A stretch of 49,297 nt of DNA, taken from contig JAQXDF010000025.1 of the NCBI GenBank assembly GCA_029251475.1, forward strand, positions 1 through 49,297, given 5' to 3'. The notes beneath the pieces are model-generated. The model was not told where the DNA came from. It did no database searches and saw only the letters and a program-made list of their open reading frames with translations. This DNA is from Rickettsiaceae bacterium (lineage in GTDB: Bacteria > Pseudomonadota > Alphaproteobacteria > Rickettsiales > Rickettsiaceae). Of the stretch, positions 35,432-44,260 are shown piece by piece. Every line of letters begins with the position of its first letter. Position 1 is the first letter of the stretch. The position numbers and the translations under genes are program-made.

Positions 35432-36105
35432 AGATGGATAAAAAAAACCTTTTAACTCGCTGTTTTTCGGGAGTCTTTATTGTTATATTATTTATACTTT
35501 CTATATTTGTGCTTCGCCCACTATTTTATGTTCTATTTTCTTTTATTGCAGGGTTTATGCTTCTTGAATGGCGCAATATGACCAAAAATTCAACTCCGTT
35601 CTATAGATATCTTGGACTTATATTAATTCCCGTGCCAGTTATCTCTATATTACTTATTTCCTACACAGATCAGACTGGCTGGCTATTGCTTACATATTTT
35701 ATGATTATTTGGAGCGTTGATGTTATGGCCATGCTTGGTGGAAAATTGATTGGTGGCCCCAAATTAGCTCCAAAGCTTAGCCCCAAAAAAACAATAAGCG
35801 GCCTGATCACAGGAGTTTTATCCGCAATAATTGTTGTGAATTTACTAGTTTTATTACCGAATTATCTAGAACCGTCTATGTTTCCGCGTACTGGCATTTC
35901 AACTAGTATATTTGCTTTGATTATCGGTATTATTGCACAAATGAGTGATTTATTTATATCTTATTTTAAAAGAAAATTTCATTTAAAAGATAGTGGGTCT
36001 ATAATACCAGGTCATGGTGGAATGTTAGATAGATTTGATAGTATTATCCTTACTGCTCCTGTAGTAATTATAATTTTATTGGTAGTTCGTACATATTTCA
36101 TATAA
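35428..36105 (+). CDS. cdsA: Phosphatidate cytidylyltransferase
   Basis: Makes CDP-diacylglycerol from phosphatidate and CTP, the branch point of phospholipid synthesis. The 225-residue polytopic protein shows about six hydrophobic segments and the complete family signature SYFKRKFHLKDSGSIIPGHG plus GMLDRFDS near the C-terminus. At 225 residues it is on the short side, lacking an extra N-terminal membrane segment. The uppS-cdsA pair is a standard proteobacterial arrangement. Confidence 0.95.
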   Translation: MKMDKKNLLTRCFSGVFIVILFILSIFVLRPLFYVLFSFIAGFMLLEWRNMTKNSTPFYRYLGLILIPVPVISILLISYTDQTGWLLLTYFMIIWSVDVMAMLGGKLIGGPKLAPKLSPKKTISGLITGVLSAIIVVNLLVLLPNYLEPSMFPRTGISTSIFALIIGIIAQMSDLFISYFKRKFHLKDSGSIIPGHGGMLDRFDSIILTAPVVIIILLVVRTYFI

Positions 36106-36138
36106 AATAAAATTGAAAAACTCTAAAGAACCAGGTTC

Positions 36139-36492
36139 ATGAAGTATAAAGATCAAAGACTATTCAAGTTTAATAGAAAAACATCATTGAATACGTTAGC
36201 ATTACTGATGCTGGTATATTTTGTATTTCATTCAATTTATGGGAGCCGTGGCATCATAGCCTACTTTAAATTACAATCCGAACTCAAAAGATCTCATAAA
36301 AAATTAGAATTAATACGATCCAAACGAATAGAGATTGAAAATAGAACTAAATTACTGAGACCAAATTCTTTGGACAAAGATATGCTAGATGAAACAACTC
36401 GCAATGTACTTGGGCTTTCAAGGCCAAATGAGAAGGTCTATAAAGCAACGGACATAGAGCATGATAAAACAGAAGAAGATAATAATATTTAA
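36139..36492 (+). CDS. ftsB: Septum formation initiator (FtsB/DivIC-like)
   Basis: A 117-residue bitopic protein: basic N-terminus, one membrane segment (about residues 19-36, LALLMLVYFVFHSIYGSRG), then a coiled coil (about 45-75, LQSELKRSHKKLELIRSKRIEIENRTKLL), and the family ending LDKDMLDETTRNVLGLSRPNEKV. FtsB-type proteins join FtsL and FtsQ at the divisome. There is no adjacent eno or pdh gene, only the rnd gene downstream by 16 bp. Confidence 0.85.
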   Translation: MKYKDQRLFKFNRKTSLNTLALLMLVYFVFHSIYGSRGIIAYFKLQSELKRSHKKLELIRSKRIEIENRTKLLRPNSLDKDMLDETTRNVLGLSRPNEKVYKATDIEHDKTEEDNNI

Positions 36493-36508
36493 AATATAGG
36501 AGGCTATT

Positions 36509-37126
36509 ATTAAAGTTACAGCATTTAAAAACGACTTACCGGATGATTTTCATATTGAAGGTGACATTGCAATTGACACAGAAACCATGGGATTGCAATT
36601 CCACAGAGACAGACTTTGTGTGTTGCAAATGAGCTCAGGAGATGGGGATGCTTTTTTAGTTCAATTTGATGGAGTTGATTATACTGCTCCTAATCTAAAA
36701 AAACTACTACTGGACCCTTCTAGAAATAAAATATTTCACTATGCAAGATTTGATGTAGCCGTTATCAAAAAATATCTAGAAATAGATCTAACCAATATTT
36801 TTTGTACTAAAATTGCTTCCAGATTAGTGCGTACTTATACAGATCGCCATGGGTTAAAAGATTTATGTAGAGAATATTTAGATCTAAATATTTCAAAACA
36901 ACAGCAATCATCATTTTGGGGAGCTGAAAATTTAAGCACTGAACAAAAAGAATACGCAGCAAAAGATGTAGTCTACCTACATGCTCTACGAGATATTTTA
37001 ATAGAACGTTTAATAGATGTTGGTAGAAATAAAATTGCTAATGAATTATTCAACTTTTTACCAACTCGTGCCAATCTTGATTTGATTGGTTGGAACGACA
37101 TAGATATTTTTTCACATAGCTCCTAA
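36509..37126 (+). CDS. rnd: Ribonuclease D-like 3'-5' exonuclease with probable ATT (AUU) start
   Basis: A DEDD-family exonuclease for 3' RNA trimming, about 205 residues without HRDC domains. The first in-frame ATG (36587) would remove the catalytic Asp and Glu of the exonuclease I motif AIDTETMG. The conserved sequence KVTAFKNDLPDDFHIEGDIAIDTET is encoded upstream, in an open frame back to a TAG at 36497. A strong Shine-Dalgarno, GGAGG at 36499-36503, is spaced 5 nt from ATT at 36509, and no ATG, GTG or TTG is available there. Further motifs: FHYARFDVAVIKKYL (exo II) and YAAKDVVYLHAL (exo III). Closely followed by kdsD. Confidence 0.85.
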   Translation: MKVTAFKNDLPDDFHIEGDIAIDTETMGLQFHRDRLCVLQMSSGDGDAFLVQFDGVDYTAPNLKKLLLDPSRNKIFHYARFDVAVIKKYLEIDLTNIFCTKIASRLVRTYTDRHGLKDLCREYLDLNISKQQQSSFWGAENLSTEQKEYAAKDVVYLHALRDILIERLIDVGRNKIANELFNFLPTRANLDLIGWNDIDIFSHSS

Positions 37127-37135
37127 TAATAAACA

Positions 37136-38086
37136 ATGACCCATTTAAATATAGCCAAAACTGTAATTGAAAAAGAAGCCAAGGCCCTAGAGCACTTGGC
37201 TAATAACTTACCAGCTGACTTTGAGCCGCTAGTTAATCATATATTGGCTTTAAAAAAAGGCAGAGTGATTTTAGTTGGCATGGGTAAAAGTGGTTACATA
37301 GCCAAAAAAATAGCCGCTAGCTTGGCCTCAACTGGAACGCCATCATTTTATGTACATCCTAGCGAAGCAAGTCATGGAGATCTTGGCATGATCACAGTTG
37401 ATGATCTTGTGATTATGCTTTCAAACTCCGGAGAGACACAAGAATTATTCGATACAATAAATTATTGTAAAAAATATAAAATTAGCATGTCTTCTATTAC
37501 CATGAATGAAAAATCTACTTTAGCCATTAATAGCAACTTCCTGCTCCTTTTACCCAAGCAACCAGAAGCTAGTGCATTACCCGCACCAACAACTTCTGCC
37601 ATAATGACATTATCAATAGGAGATGCTTTAGTAACAGCTCTACACAAAGCTAGAGAATTCATGCCAAACGACTTCAAAATATTTCACCCAGGTGGGAAAA
37701 TTGGTAGCAGTCTACTAAAAGTAGAGGATATCATGCATAAAGGTGACAGTCTGCCTATTGCTAAATTTAATGATAGCTTCATCAACACGATAGTTATTAT
37801 GAATAAAAAACGCTTAGGTTGCGCAATTATTCTAGATGATAATAATCAAATGTCTGGAATAATAACAGATGGAGACCTAAGAAGACATATAAATGACAAT
37901 TTAGATTCACTTAAGGCAGAAGATGTCATGACCCCTGACCCATTAAGCATTGACTCTAATGCCTTGGCGACTGAAGCGCTATCTATTATGCGTACTAAAA
38001 TTATTACATCTTTGCCTGTTATAGATAATAATAAATTGATAGGGGTTATACATATACATGATATTTTAAAAGTTGGGGTAGAGTAA
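37136..38086 (+). CDS. kdsD: Arabinose-5-phosphate isomerase
   Basis: Converts ribulose 5-phosphate to arabinose 5-phosphate, the first step to Kdo. The 316 residues hold an SIS sugar-isomerase domain (about 30-175) with VGMGKSGYIAKKIAASLASTG and the active-site EASHGDLGM, then two CBS domains (about 205-316) with DIMHKGDSLP, GIITDGDLRR and DVMTPDPLSI. It is placed next to lptC, lptA and lptB, and kdsA occurs at 47948, so Kdo synthesis and LPS export are grouped. rpe at 41335 would supply the ribulose 5-phosphate pool. Confidence 0.95.
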   Translation: MTHLNIAKTVIEKEAKALEHLANNLPADFEPLVNHILALKKGRVILVGMGKSGYIAKKIAASLASTGTPSFYVHPSEASHGDLGMITVDDLVIMLSNSGETQELFDTINYCKKYKISMSSITMNEKSTLAINSNFLLLLPKQPEASALPAPTTSAIMTLSIGDALVTALHKAREFMPNDFKIFHPGGKIGSSLLKVEDIMHKGDSLPIAKFNDSFINTIVIMNKKRLGCAIILDDNNQMSGIITDGDLRRHINDNLDSLKAEDVMTPDPLSIDSNALATEALSIMRTKIITSLPVIDNNKLIGVIHIHDILKVGVE

Positions 38087-38686
38087 ATGAAACCTTTGGT
38101 TAGTTATAACAGAGCTAAAATAAAAATATTAAAATATGTTTTTCTAAGCATGAGCTGTTGCGTTTTGCTGGCCATAATTGTCACTTTATATCTCAAAAAT
38201 AACACCTTGAACTCCAGTTCTGAAGAACCAGTAGGCAAAACTCCTAAAGAAAAAAATTATAGCTTAGCTATAAACCACTCAATGTTTGAAGGATTTACAG
38301 GATCATCTGCGCCATATAAAATATTAGCTAAAACCGTTACTAAAAATCAACTTAATCAGTATCTTCTAGGGTCAGTAAGCGGCCAATGTACTCTTGCAAA
38401 TAACGACGATATAACAGCAAAATCAATTAACGGAACTTTGGACGAAGAAAACAAACTTATAACTTTAACAAATGATGTTAAAATTTTTCTCAATAACATG
38501 GTTCTTAATAGCCAAGAAGTAAACTTCAATATTAAAAACCAAGACACATATAGCAACGAATATGTTGAAGTTCATTCTGAAATGGGTAACATTAAGGCTA
38601 ACAGTTTCAACACAAAGGAATCTAATAATATCATTGAATTTAAGGGCAATGTAGAGTCCACTTGTATTATCAATAACGATGACTAA
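38087..38686 (+). CDS. lptC: LPS export protein LptC
   Basis: A 199-residue bitopic inner-membrane protein. A membrane segment (about residues 15-38, KYVFLSMSCCVLLAIIVTLYL) precedes a periplasmic beta-jellyroll with repeated beta units (MFEGFTGSSAPYKILAKTV, NGTLDEENKLITLTNDVKIFLN, LNSQEVNFNIKNQDTYSNE). LptC receives LPS from LptB2FG and passes it to LptA. Its sequence is weakly conserved in general; assignment leans on the architecture and on lptA and lptB following directly. It overlaps lptA by 8 bp. Confidence 0.85.
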   Translation: MKPLVSYNRAKIKILKYVFLSMSCCVLLAIIVTLYLKNNTLNSSSEEPVGKTPKEKNYSLAINHSMFEGFTGSSAPYKILAKTVTKNQLNQYLLGSVSGQCTLANNDDITAKSINGTLDEENKLITLTNDVKIFLNNMVLNSQEVNFNIKNQDTYSNEYVEVHSEMGNIKANSFNTKESNNIIEFKGNVESTCIINNDD

Positions 38687-39131
38687 CTATATGATATTTA
38701 AACATAAACTGCTTTCGCTATTTTATTTTTACATTTTATTTGTGAATGTGACTTTTGCAAACCCTTTTGATAATTTAAAAATCCATTCTGATCATTTAAC
38801 GATCCAAAAAGATACTTCTATGGCCACTTTTTCTGGTAATGTAATAGTTCATTTTGAGGATGCAATTCTAACTACTTCCAAACTAATTGTTTATTATACT
38901 AGTATTAATAACTCACAAAAAATTACCAAGATAGTTATTCCTGGAAAATTAAAAGCCCTAAAAGATTGCGGCAAGGAAATTATTATTGCAGATGAGGGCA
39001 TGTTTAATAATGTTAAAAAACAACTTACCTTAAAAGGTAATGTTACATCTCAGACAGAAGATAATATACTGATAACTGATAAGCTGATATACTCAAGCTC
39101 TCTAACTAAACGTGGTAATTATGCAAAATAA
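38679..39131 (+). CDS. lptA: Periplasmic LPS-bridge protein LptA
   Basis: A 150-residue OstA-family protein with a hydrophobic N-terminal signal (about 8-27, ending near TFA) and one beta-jellyroll: LKIHSDHLTIQKDTSMATFSG, VIVHFEDAILTTSKLIVYY and LTLKGNVTSQTEDNILITDKLIY. It polymerises into the periplasmic bridge between LptC and LptD. Length is a little below typical. It overlaps lptC upstream and lptB downstream, which fits translational coupling in one operon. Confidence 0.88.
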   Translation: MTNYMIFKHKLLSLFYFYILFVNVTFANPFDNLKIHSDHLTIQKDTSMATFSGNVIVHFEDAILTTSKLIVYYTSINNSQKITKIVIPGKLKALKDCGKEIIIADEGMFNNVKKQLTLKGNVTSQTEDNILITDKLIYSSSLTKRGNYAK

Positions 39132-39855
39132 ACTAGTCATTCAAAATATATCGAAAGCATACGATAAAAAGCCCGTCTTAAAAGATGTTACTTGCAGCCT
39201 AGAACAAGGTGAAGTTGTGGGATTATTTGGCCCTAATGGATCAGGAAAAACCACTCTTTTTAGTGTGATTATCGGACTCATTAAAACTGACCTTGGCCAG
39301 CTTCTTCTTAACAACCAAGACATAACTAGTTTGCCCATGTATTTAAGAGCTAGGCTTGGGCTTGGTTACTTGCCACAAGAATCTTCTATTTTTCGCGGTC
39401 TTTCTGTGCAAGATAATATCAAAGCTATTCTTGAAATAATTTATAATGACCCAGAAGAAATAGAATCTCGCACTGAAGAGCTGCTTGATGAATTTTCTAT
39501 AGGATATCTGAAAAACAAGATGTCTACTACTTTGTCAGGCGGTGAGCGCAGAAGACTTGAAATTGCAAGAGCCTTAGCCTCTAATCCTAATTTCATATTA
39601 CTAGATGAGCCCCTAGCAGGCATTGACCCTATTGCAGTTAGAGATATTAAGCAACTAGTCTTACAACTAAAAAATCGTAATATTGGTGTGTTGATTACTG
39701 ACCATAATGTACGCGACACATTAGACATCGTCGATAGAGCATATATCATATACGATGGAAAAGTATTAATGGAAGGCGCTCCTTCTGAGATTATAGAAAG
39801 CGCAAAAGTTCGCGAGGTATATTTAGGGCAAACTTTTTCTAACAAAAAACACTAA
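39121..39855 (+). CDS. lptB: LPS export ABC transporter ATP-binding protein LptB
   Basis: Cytoplasmic ATPase driving LPS extraction. About 244 residues with Walker [15 protein letters not shown] (about residues 30-43), Q-loop [18 protein letters not shown], which is distinctive for LptB, ABC signature [15 protein letters not shown], Walker [15 protein letters not shown] and switch His in [11 protein letters not shown] prefer the ATG at 39121; a GTG at 39112 is also in frame. Its partner permeases LptF and LptG are not in the window. Confidence 0.96.
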   Translation: MQNKLVIQNISKAYDKKPVLKDVTCSLEQGEVVGLFGPNGSGKTTLFSVIIGLIKTDLGQLLLNNQDITSLPMYLRARLGLGYLPQESSIFRGLSVQDNIKAILEIIYNDPEEIESRTEELLDEFSIGYLKNKMSTTLSGGERRRLEIARALASNPNFILLDEPLAGIDPIAVRDIKQLVLQLKNRNIGVLITDHNVRDTLDIVDRAYIIYDGKVLMEGAPSEIIESAKVREVYLGQTFSNKKH

Positions 39856-39859
39856 AAGC

Positions 39860-40384
39860 ATGTCCAATAAAACTACCATAGTTTCTATACTATCCTTACT
39901 AATTAGCATGATACTTCTTACTGCAGCCTCGGTACCACTTTATAATCTTTTTTGTAAAGCTACGGGGTTTGGTGGCACGACACAAAGAATTAATCCTTAT
40001 GCAAAAATCAAAAAAGGATCTCGTAAAATTAAAGTTGAATTTGATGCCAATACCGACAAAAACTTGCCATGGAAATTTATACCAAAACATCGTTGCACTG
40101 ATGTCATTACCGGAGAAAATACGCTGATATTTTATGAGTCAAAAAACCTGAGTGACCATGATATCATTGGCACATCTGTCTATAACGTAACTCCATTAAA
40201 GGCAGGAAAATATTTTGTCAAGATACATTGTTTTTGCTTCGAAGAACAATTACTTAAAGCTGGGCAAGAAGTTTTAATGCCAGTTTCATTTTTTATCGAC
40301 CCTGAAATAGAAAATGATCCAGACATGCAGGATGTTGATAGAATAACTCTGTCTTATAGTTTCTTTAAGGTTAGAGATATATAG
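39860..40384 (+). CDS. ctaG: Cytochrome c oxidase assembly protein Cox11/CtaG
   Basis: A copper chaperone that delivers Cu(I) to the Cu-B site of cytochrome oxidase subunit I. The 174-residue protein has a membrane anchor (about residues 9-27), the conserved [19 protein letters not shown] just after it, and the copper-binding C-x-C in [22 protein letters not shown], ending with the FFIDPEI motif. Periplasmic domain topology is as in the family. It begins 4 bp after lptB and precedes the subunit III gene, the usual ctaG-ctaE order. Confidence 0.95.
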   Translation: MSNKTTIVSILSLLISMILLTAASVPLYNLFCKATGFGGTTQRINPYAKIKKGSRKIKVEFDANTDKNLPWKFIPKHRCTDVITGENTLIFYESKNLSDHDIIGTSVYNVTPLKAGKYFVKIHCFCFEEQLLKAGQEVLMPVSFFIDPEIENDPDMQDVDRITLSYSFFKVRDI

Positions 40385-40406
40385 CACTTATTGTCTTTTA
40401 AATAAT

Positions 40407-40435
40407 GGACTTTGGCAAATAAATCAGTTTATAAT
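40407..40435 (+). promoter_or_regulatory. Weak promoter candidate before cytochrome oxidase subunit III
   Basis: TATAAT at 40430-40435 lies 35 bp before the ATG; 17 bp upstream TGGACT matches the -35 consensus at 4 of 6 positions. In so AT-rich a gap this is only suggestive. Confidence 0.3.
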
Positions 40436-40470
40436 AGCTAAATAAATAATAAAAATAACTAACTAATAAA

Positions 40471-41289
40471 ATGAGTCAAAAACCTAAACACCCTTTTCAC
40501 ATAGTTGAACTTAGCTACTGGCCAATTTTAACCTCATTCTCGCTTCTAGCTTTAGCTCTAGGATCAGTTATGCTTTTACATGAATATGCTGGCGGAAAAC
40601 CTATGGCTATCATTGGTTTAGTAACTGTTATTTATTGTATGGTTGGATGGTGGAAAGACGTCATTACTGAAGGTAGAGTCGGCAATCATCATACCACAGC
40701 TGTGCGCTACGGACTAAGAATAGGAATGACATTATTTATCCTGTCTGAAATAATGTTCTTTTTTGCTTTTTTCTTTTCTTTCTTTTTTGCTAGCTTTTTT
40801 CCAGCAGGAATTCTTGATGGAGTATGGGTTGTAGCAGATGGGACCTGGCCACCAAAAGGTATACAAACTTTTGATCCTTGGAATTTACCTTTTATGAACA
40901 CATTGATTCTATTATTATCAGGTACTACTGTGACCTGGGCGCATCATGCAATTGAGCATAACGATCAAAAAAGTTCAGTAACTGCGCTTGGAATTACTGT
41001 GATACTAGGAATAAGTTTTAGCTTATTACAAGCATATGAATATCATCATGCTGCCTTTGGTCTTAGTGATGGAGTATACGCTGCTAATTTCTACCTAGCG
41101 ACTGGATTTCATGGCTTGCATGTCATTATTGGTACTATCTTTTTAGCTGTATGCTATTTTCGTGCAAAGAAAGGTCACTTCAATAAAGGTAATGGGCATC
41201 TAGGATTTGAATTTGCTGCATGGTATTGGCATTTTGTTGACGTTGTTTGGCTATTCTTGTTCTTATTTGTGTATGTTCTAGGCCGATAA
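40471..41289 (+). CDS. ctaE: Cytochrome c oxidase subunit III
   Basis: A 272-residue membrane protein with seven hydrophobic segments. It starts KPKHPFHIVELSYWPILTSF, and contains the conserved WWKDVITEGRVGNHHTTAVRYGLRIGMTLFILSEIMFFFAFF with the lipid-binding Glu, ALLLSG-like TLILLLSGTTVTWAHHA, and LATGFHGLHVIIGTIFL and WYWHFVDVVWLFLF near the end. It is part of the aa3-type terminal oxidase; subunits I and II are elsewhere. Respiration with oxygen is therefore expected. Confidence 0.97.
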   Translation: MSQKPKHPFHIVELSYWPILTSFSLLALALGSVMLLHEYAGGKPMAIIGLVTVIYCMVGWWKDVITEGRVGNHHTTAVRYGLRIGMTLFILSEIMFFFAFFFSFFFASFFPAGILDGVWVVADGTWPPKGIQTFDPWNLPFMNTLILLLSGTTVTWAHHAIEHNDQKSSVTALGITVILGISFSLLQAYEYHHAAFGLSDGVYAANFYLATGFHGLHVIIGTIFLAVCYFRAKKGHFNKGNGHLGFEFAAWYWHFVDVVWLFLFLFVYVLGR

Positions 41290-41334
41290 ACCAAGTACTG
41301 ATACTATTTTCACTAACATAATTGATTAATTGGA

Positions 41335-41973
41335 ATGATTAAAATTTCTCCGTCTATACTTTCCGCTGATTTTTCTAACCTAGAAAAGGAAATAAAAGCT
41401 CTAGAGAATGCTGGTGCTGACATGATACATATTGATGTTATGGATGGACATTTTGTTCCAAACCTAACTTTTGGACCACCAGTAATTAAATCTTTGAGAA
41501 AGCATACTAAACTTCCATTTGATGTGCATTTGATGATTGAAAATCCTGAACAACATATCAAATCCTATGTCGATGCTGGTGCTGACATTATCACTATTCA
41601 TCCAGAAACTACAAAGCATTTGCAACGCACTATTTCAGAAATAAAAAATCTTGGAGCGCAGGCAGGAATTTCTCTGCTTCCTACCACTCCAATTAATGTG
41701 CTGGACTTCATTATTGATGATATAGATTTAATTCTAGTTATGACGGTTAATCCGGGCTTTGGAGGGCAGCAATTCATAACCTCCCAAATAACTAAAATAG
41801 CCGAACTATCAACTTTAATTACCAATAAAAATATTATGCTAGCGATAGATGGCGGCATAAATCAAGAAACTGCCAAAATATGCCGCGAAGCAGGCGCAAA
41901 TACACTAATTTCTGGCAGCTATATCTTTAAAGGAGACTATAAAAAACAAATTGCCTCGCTAAAGGTAAGCTAA
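41335..41973 (+). CDS. rpe: Ribulose-phosphate 3-epimerase
   Basis: Interconverts ribulose 5-phosphate and xylulose 5-phosphate in the non-oxidative pentose phosphate pathway. The 212-residue TIM barrel starts IKISPSILSADFSNLEKEI, has the metal-binding His/Asp in DMIHIDVMDGHFVPNLTFGP and DVHLMIENP, MTVNPGFGGQQF, and the second catalytic Asp in LAIDGGIN. It converges with recG across a 53-bp gap. The substrate pool is shared with kdsD. Confidence 0.96.
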   Translation: MIKISPSILSADFSNLEKEIKALENAGADMIHIDVMDGHFVPNLTFGPPVIKSLRKHTKLPFDVHLMIENPEQHIKSYVDAGADIITIHPETTKHLQRTISEIKNLGAQAGISLLPTTPINVLDFIIDDIDLILVMTVNPGFGGQQFITSQITKIAELSTLITNKNIMLAIDGGINQETAKICREAGANTLISGSYIFKGDYKKQIASLKVS

Positions 41974-42026
41974 AATTTTAAATCTTGCTCTTGCTTCATT
42001 TAAATCTAGATATTATTTAAATTAAA

Positions 42027-44132
42027 CTATCCCGAGCGAGCAAGGCGGTCACCTAAATCTCTTGCAAAAAGCTTTGCCTGAAATCTAACAAAGGCTGAAT
42101 CTTCTATTTGTGGGGCCTGTTTATTAGCTGCAAGTAGTATGTCTAGATCACGCCCAAGATTAGCAAAAAAGAATTCCGGCTCACCGCTCTGTTTTGTTCC
42201 AAGAATTTCACCCCCTCCCCTAAGAATCAAATCTTGTTCGGCAATATAGAATCCATCGCAAGTTTTTCTCATTATCTCTAATCTTTGTCTTGCGGTACTA
42301 GAAAGGCGCTTTGGATTATACATCAAAACACAATATGACTGCAACTCTCCACGACCAACTCTGCCACGAAGTTGATGCATCTGAGCCAGGCCAAATTTTT
42401 CTGCATTTTCTATTATAATAAGAGTAGCATCAGGAACATCTATACCAACTTCAATCACCGTTGTTGCCACTAAAATATCAATTTTACCTGATTTAAATTC
42501 TTGCATTACCTGCTCTTTCTCTGCAGATTTCATCTTTCCATGCAAAATAGCTGCCTTACCAGGATACGCTTTCTCTAATTCTAAATAACGATTTGTGACA
42601 TCTGCGTAGATAGTATTTTCATCACGCTCTATAGTTTTATCCTTTTGGTCAATGAGCGGACATACCCAGTATATTTTCTCTCCAAGATCTATTTTTTTCT
42701 GCAAAGAATCTATCAGCTGCACCTTCTTTTCATTCGAAGCAAGCGTTGTGATGATGGGTAATCTATTTTTAGGCTTCTCCCTTACCTGCGATACACTCAT
42801 ATCACCAAACATAGTTAGAGTAAGACTACGAGGTATTGGCGTTGCGGTCATAACCAGCACATCTGGATGCGACGCCTTGGAAATTAACTCAAGGCGCTGC
42901 TCCACTCCAAATCTATGCTGCTCATCAATAATCACAAACCCCAAATCCTTAAACTCCACTGCGCTTTGGAATAAAGCGTGTGTACCAATTAATATATCAA
43001 TTTGGCCATTTTCTAACTGCTCTTTTATCGCCCTTCTATCTTTTGCACTAGTTTTACCTGTTAGTAGCGCTGTAGTAATCCCCGCGCCTTCAAGAGCAGC
43101 AGAAAAAAACTGAAAATGCTGCACACTAAGCAAATCTGTTGGCGCCATTAAGGCAGCTTGAGCTCCGCTACGAACTGCATTAATCATAGTCATAAGTGCA
43201 ATTAGTGTTTTGCCTGAGCCAACATCGCCCTGCAACATTTTCATCATCTGTCCATCAGAACTTTGTTCGGCTTCAATTTCGCAAATAGCAGAAGATTGTG
43301 CTTCCGTAAGCTGAAAACCTAGTCTATCTAAAACTTTTTTCTTAGACTCCTCATCAATAGTAAATCTCCTTCCTGCTGTACTTTTTTCTTTTTTCTTTAG
43401 ATTCGCTAAAGAGACTTGATTGACCAATAATTCTTTAGTCGCTAATTTTTCTGTTACTTCTTTCATTGAGCGTTCGATCACTTCCGCAGCTGGAGCTAAT
43501 CCAATTAAATGCAATTGCTTTATTTCCTTCAGAAGATCATTTATATAGGATCTTTCCATTTCTCCTGGATTACCAAACGACATTACCGCTTTAATTGAAG
43601 TTTCAAGCGCATTGATGGCACTTACAATATATCCATATAATTGCTTATTTATTATGCCATATGTCAAAGGGTATACAGGCTCTACCGGCACAGACAACTC
43701 TTTTTTAAATATAAAATCAGGATGGGTAATTTGCCAATTACCCTCAAAAAATTGTGCCTTACCAGTCACTATGCATTTTTCTCCTTCCTTCAAGCGATTA
43801 TATATAAAAGCAGGTATTTTATTGAAAAAAATTAATGCAAGCGTGCCTGTATTATTAGACGTGTAAATTTTGGTAGGAGAGCGTCTGGAAGTTGATTTTG
43901 AGATTGCGTCAATAGTAACCTCAGCCTGGACCAAACTGCCATTTTGAAATTTTGTAAAATCTGAAGAGACGTCTATAACATGATATGATGATGGTTTATA
44001 AAAAACCAAATCACGCAACAAATAAATACCTAAACGATTAAGAGCTTTCTCAGCGGTCTCTTTCATAGGTACAATTTGTGTTACGGGCTGAAAAAATATA
44101 TCATACATGCGGTGGATACTAATTAATTTCAT
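42027..44132 (-). CDS. recG: ATP-dependent DNA helicase RecG
   Basis: Branch-migrating superfamily 2 helicase that regresses stalled forks. The 701-residue protein has the N-terminal wedge/OB domain (about 60-160), Walker A in LQGDVGSGKTLIALMTM, GTHALFQ, DEQH-box in IIDEQHRFGVEQR, motif III VMTATPIPRSLTLT, and the C-terminal helicase lobe with TTVIEVGIDVPDA and QLRGRVGRGELQSYCVL. The QSGEPEFFFANLGRDLDIL segment near the C-terminus corresponds to the conserved TRG region. Length and motif order are normal. Confidence 0.97.
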   Translation of the reverse strand: MKLISIHRMYDIFFQPVTQIVPMKETAEKALNRLGIYLLRDLVFYKPSSYHVIDVSSDFTKFQNGSLVQAEVTIDAISKSTSRRSPTKIYTSNNTGTLALIFFNKIPAFIYNRLKEGEKCIVTGKAQFFEGNWQITHPDFIFKKELSVPVEPVYPLTYGIINKQLYGYIVSAINALETSIKAVMSFGNPGEMERSYINDLLKEIKQLHLIGLAPAAEVIERSMKEVTEKLATKELLVNQVSLANLKKKEKSTAGRRFTIDEESKKKVLDRLGFQLTEAQSSAICEIEAEQSSDGQMMKMLQGDVGSGKTLIALMTMINAVRSGAQAALMAPTDLLSVQHFQFFSAALEGAGITTALLTGKTSAKDRRAIKEQLENGQIDILIGTHALFQSAVEFKDLGFVIIDEQHRFGVEQRLELISKASHPDVLVMTATPIPRSLTLTMFGDMSVSQVREKPKNRLPIITTLASNEKKVQLIDSLQKKIDLGEKIYWVCPLIDQKDKTIERDENTIYADVTNRYLELEKAYPGKAAILHGKMKSAEKEQVMQEFKSGKIDILVATTVIEVGIDVPDATLIIIENAEKFGLAQMHQLRGRVGRGELQSYCVLMYNPKRLSSTARQRLEIMRKTCDGFYIAEQDLILRGGGEILGTKQSGEPEFFFANLGRDLDILLAANKQAPQIEDSAFVRFQAKLFARDLGDRLARSG

Positions 44133-44260
44133 TCAAGATAGCTTATACAGCTATTCTTATACCTTAACATTTTTACTTAATAATAAAAAGAGTTTCTAGG
44201 CTGCTATCATTGGCTCTGTCTCTACTTCATCTAAATAAACTATATAACTAGCTTACATAG

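Noticed and set aside
36587-37126. ATG at 36587 as the start of rnd
   Set aside because: It would delete the catalytic Asp-Thr-Glu motif and leave a perfect Shine-Dalgarno at 36499 unused.
41974-42026. ATTTAAAT inverted repeat between rpe and recG as a terminator
   Set aside because: The stem is only 8 A-T pairs and self-complementary; chance occurrence in this AT-rich DNA is likely.
42652-43113. 153-codon antisense ORF inside recG
   Set aside because: It covers conserved helicase motifs of recG on the other strand and shows shadow composition rich in Ser and Cys.
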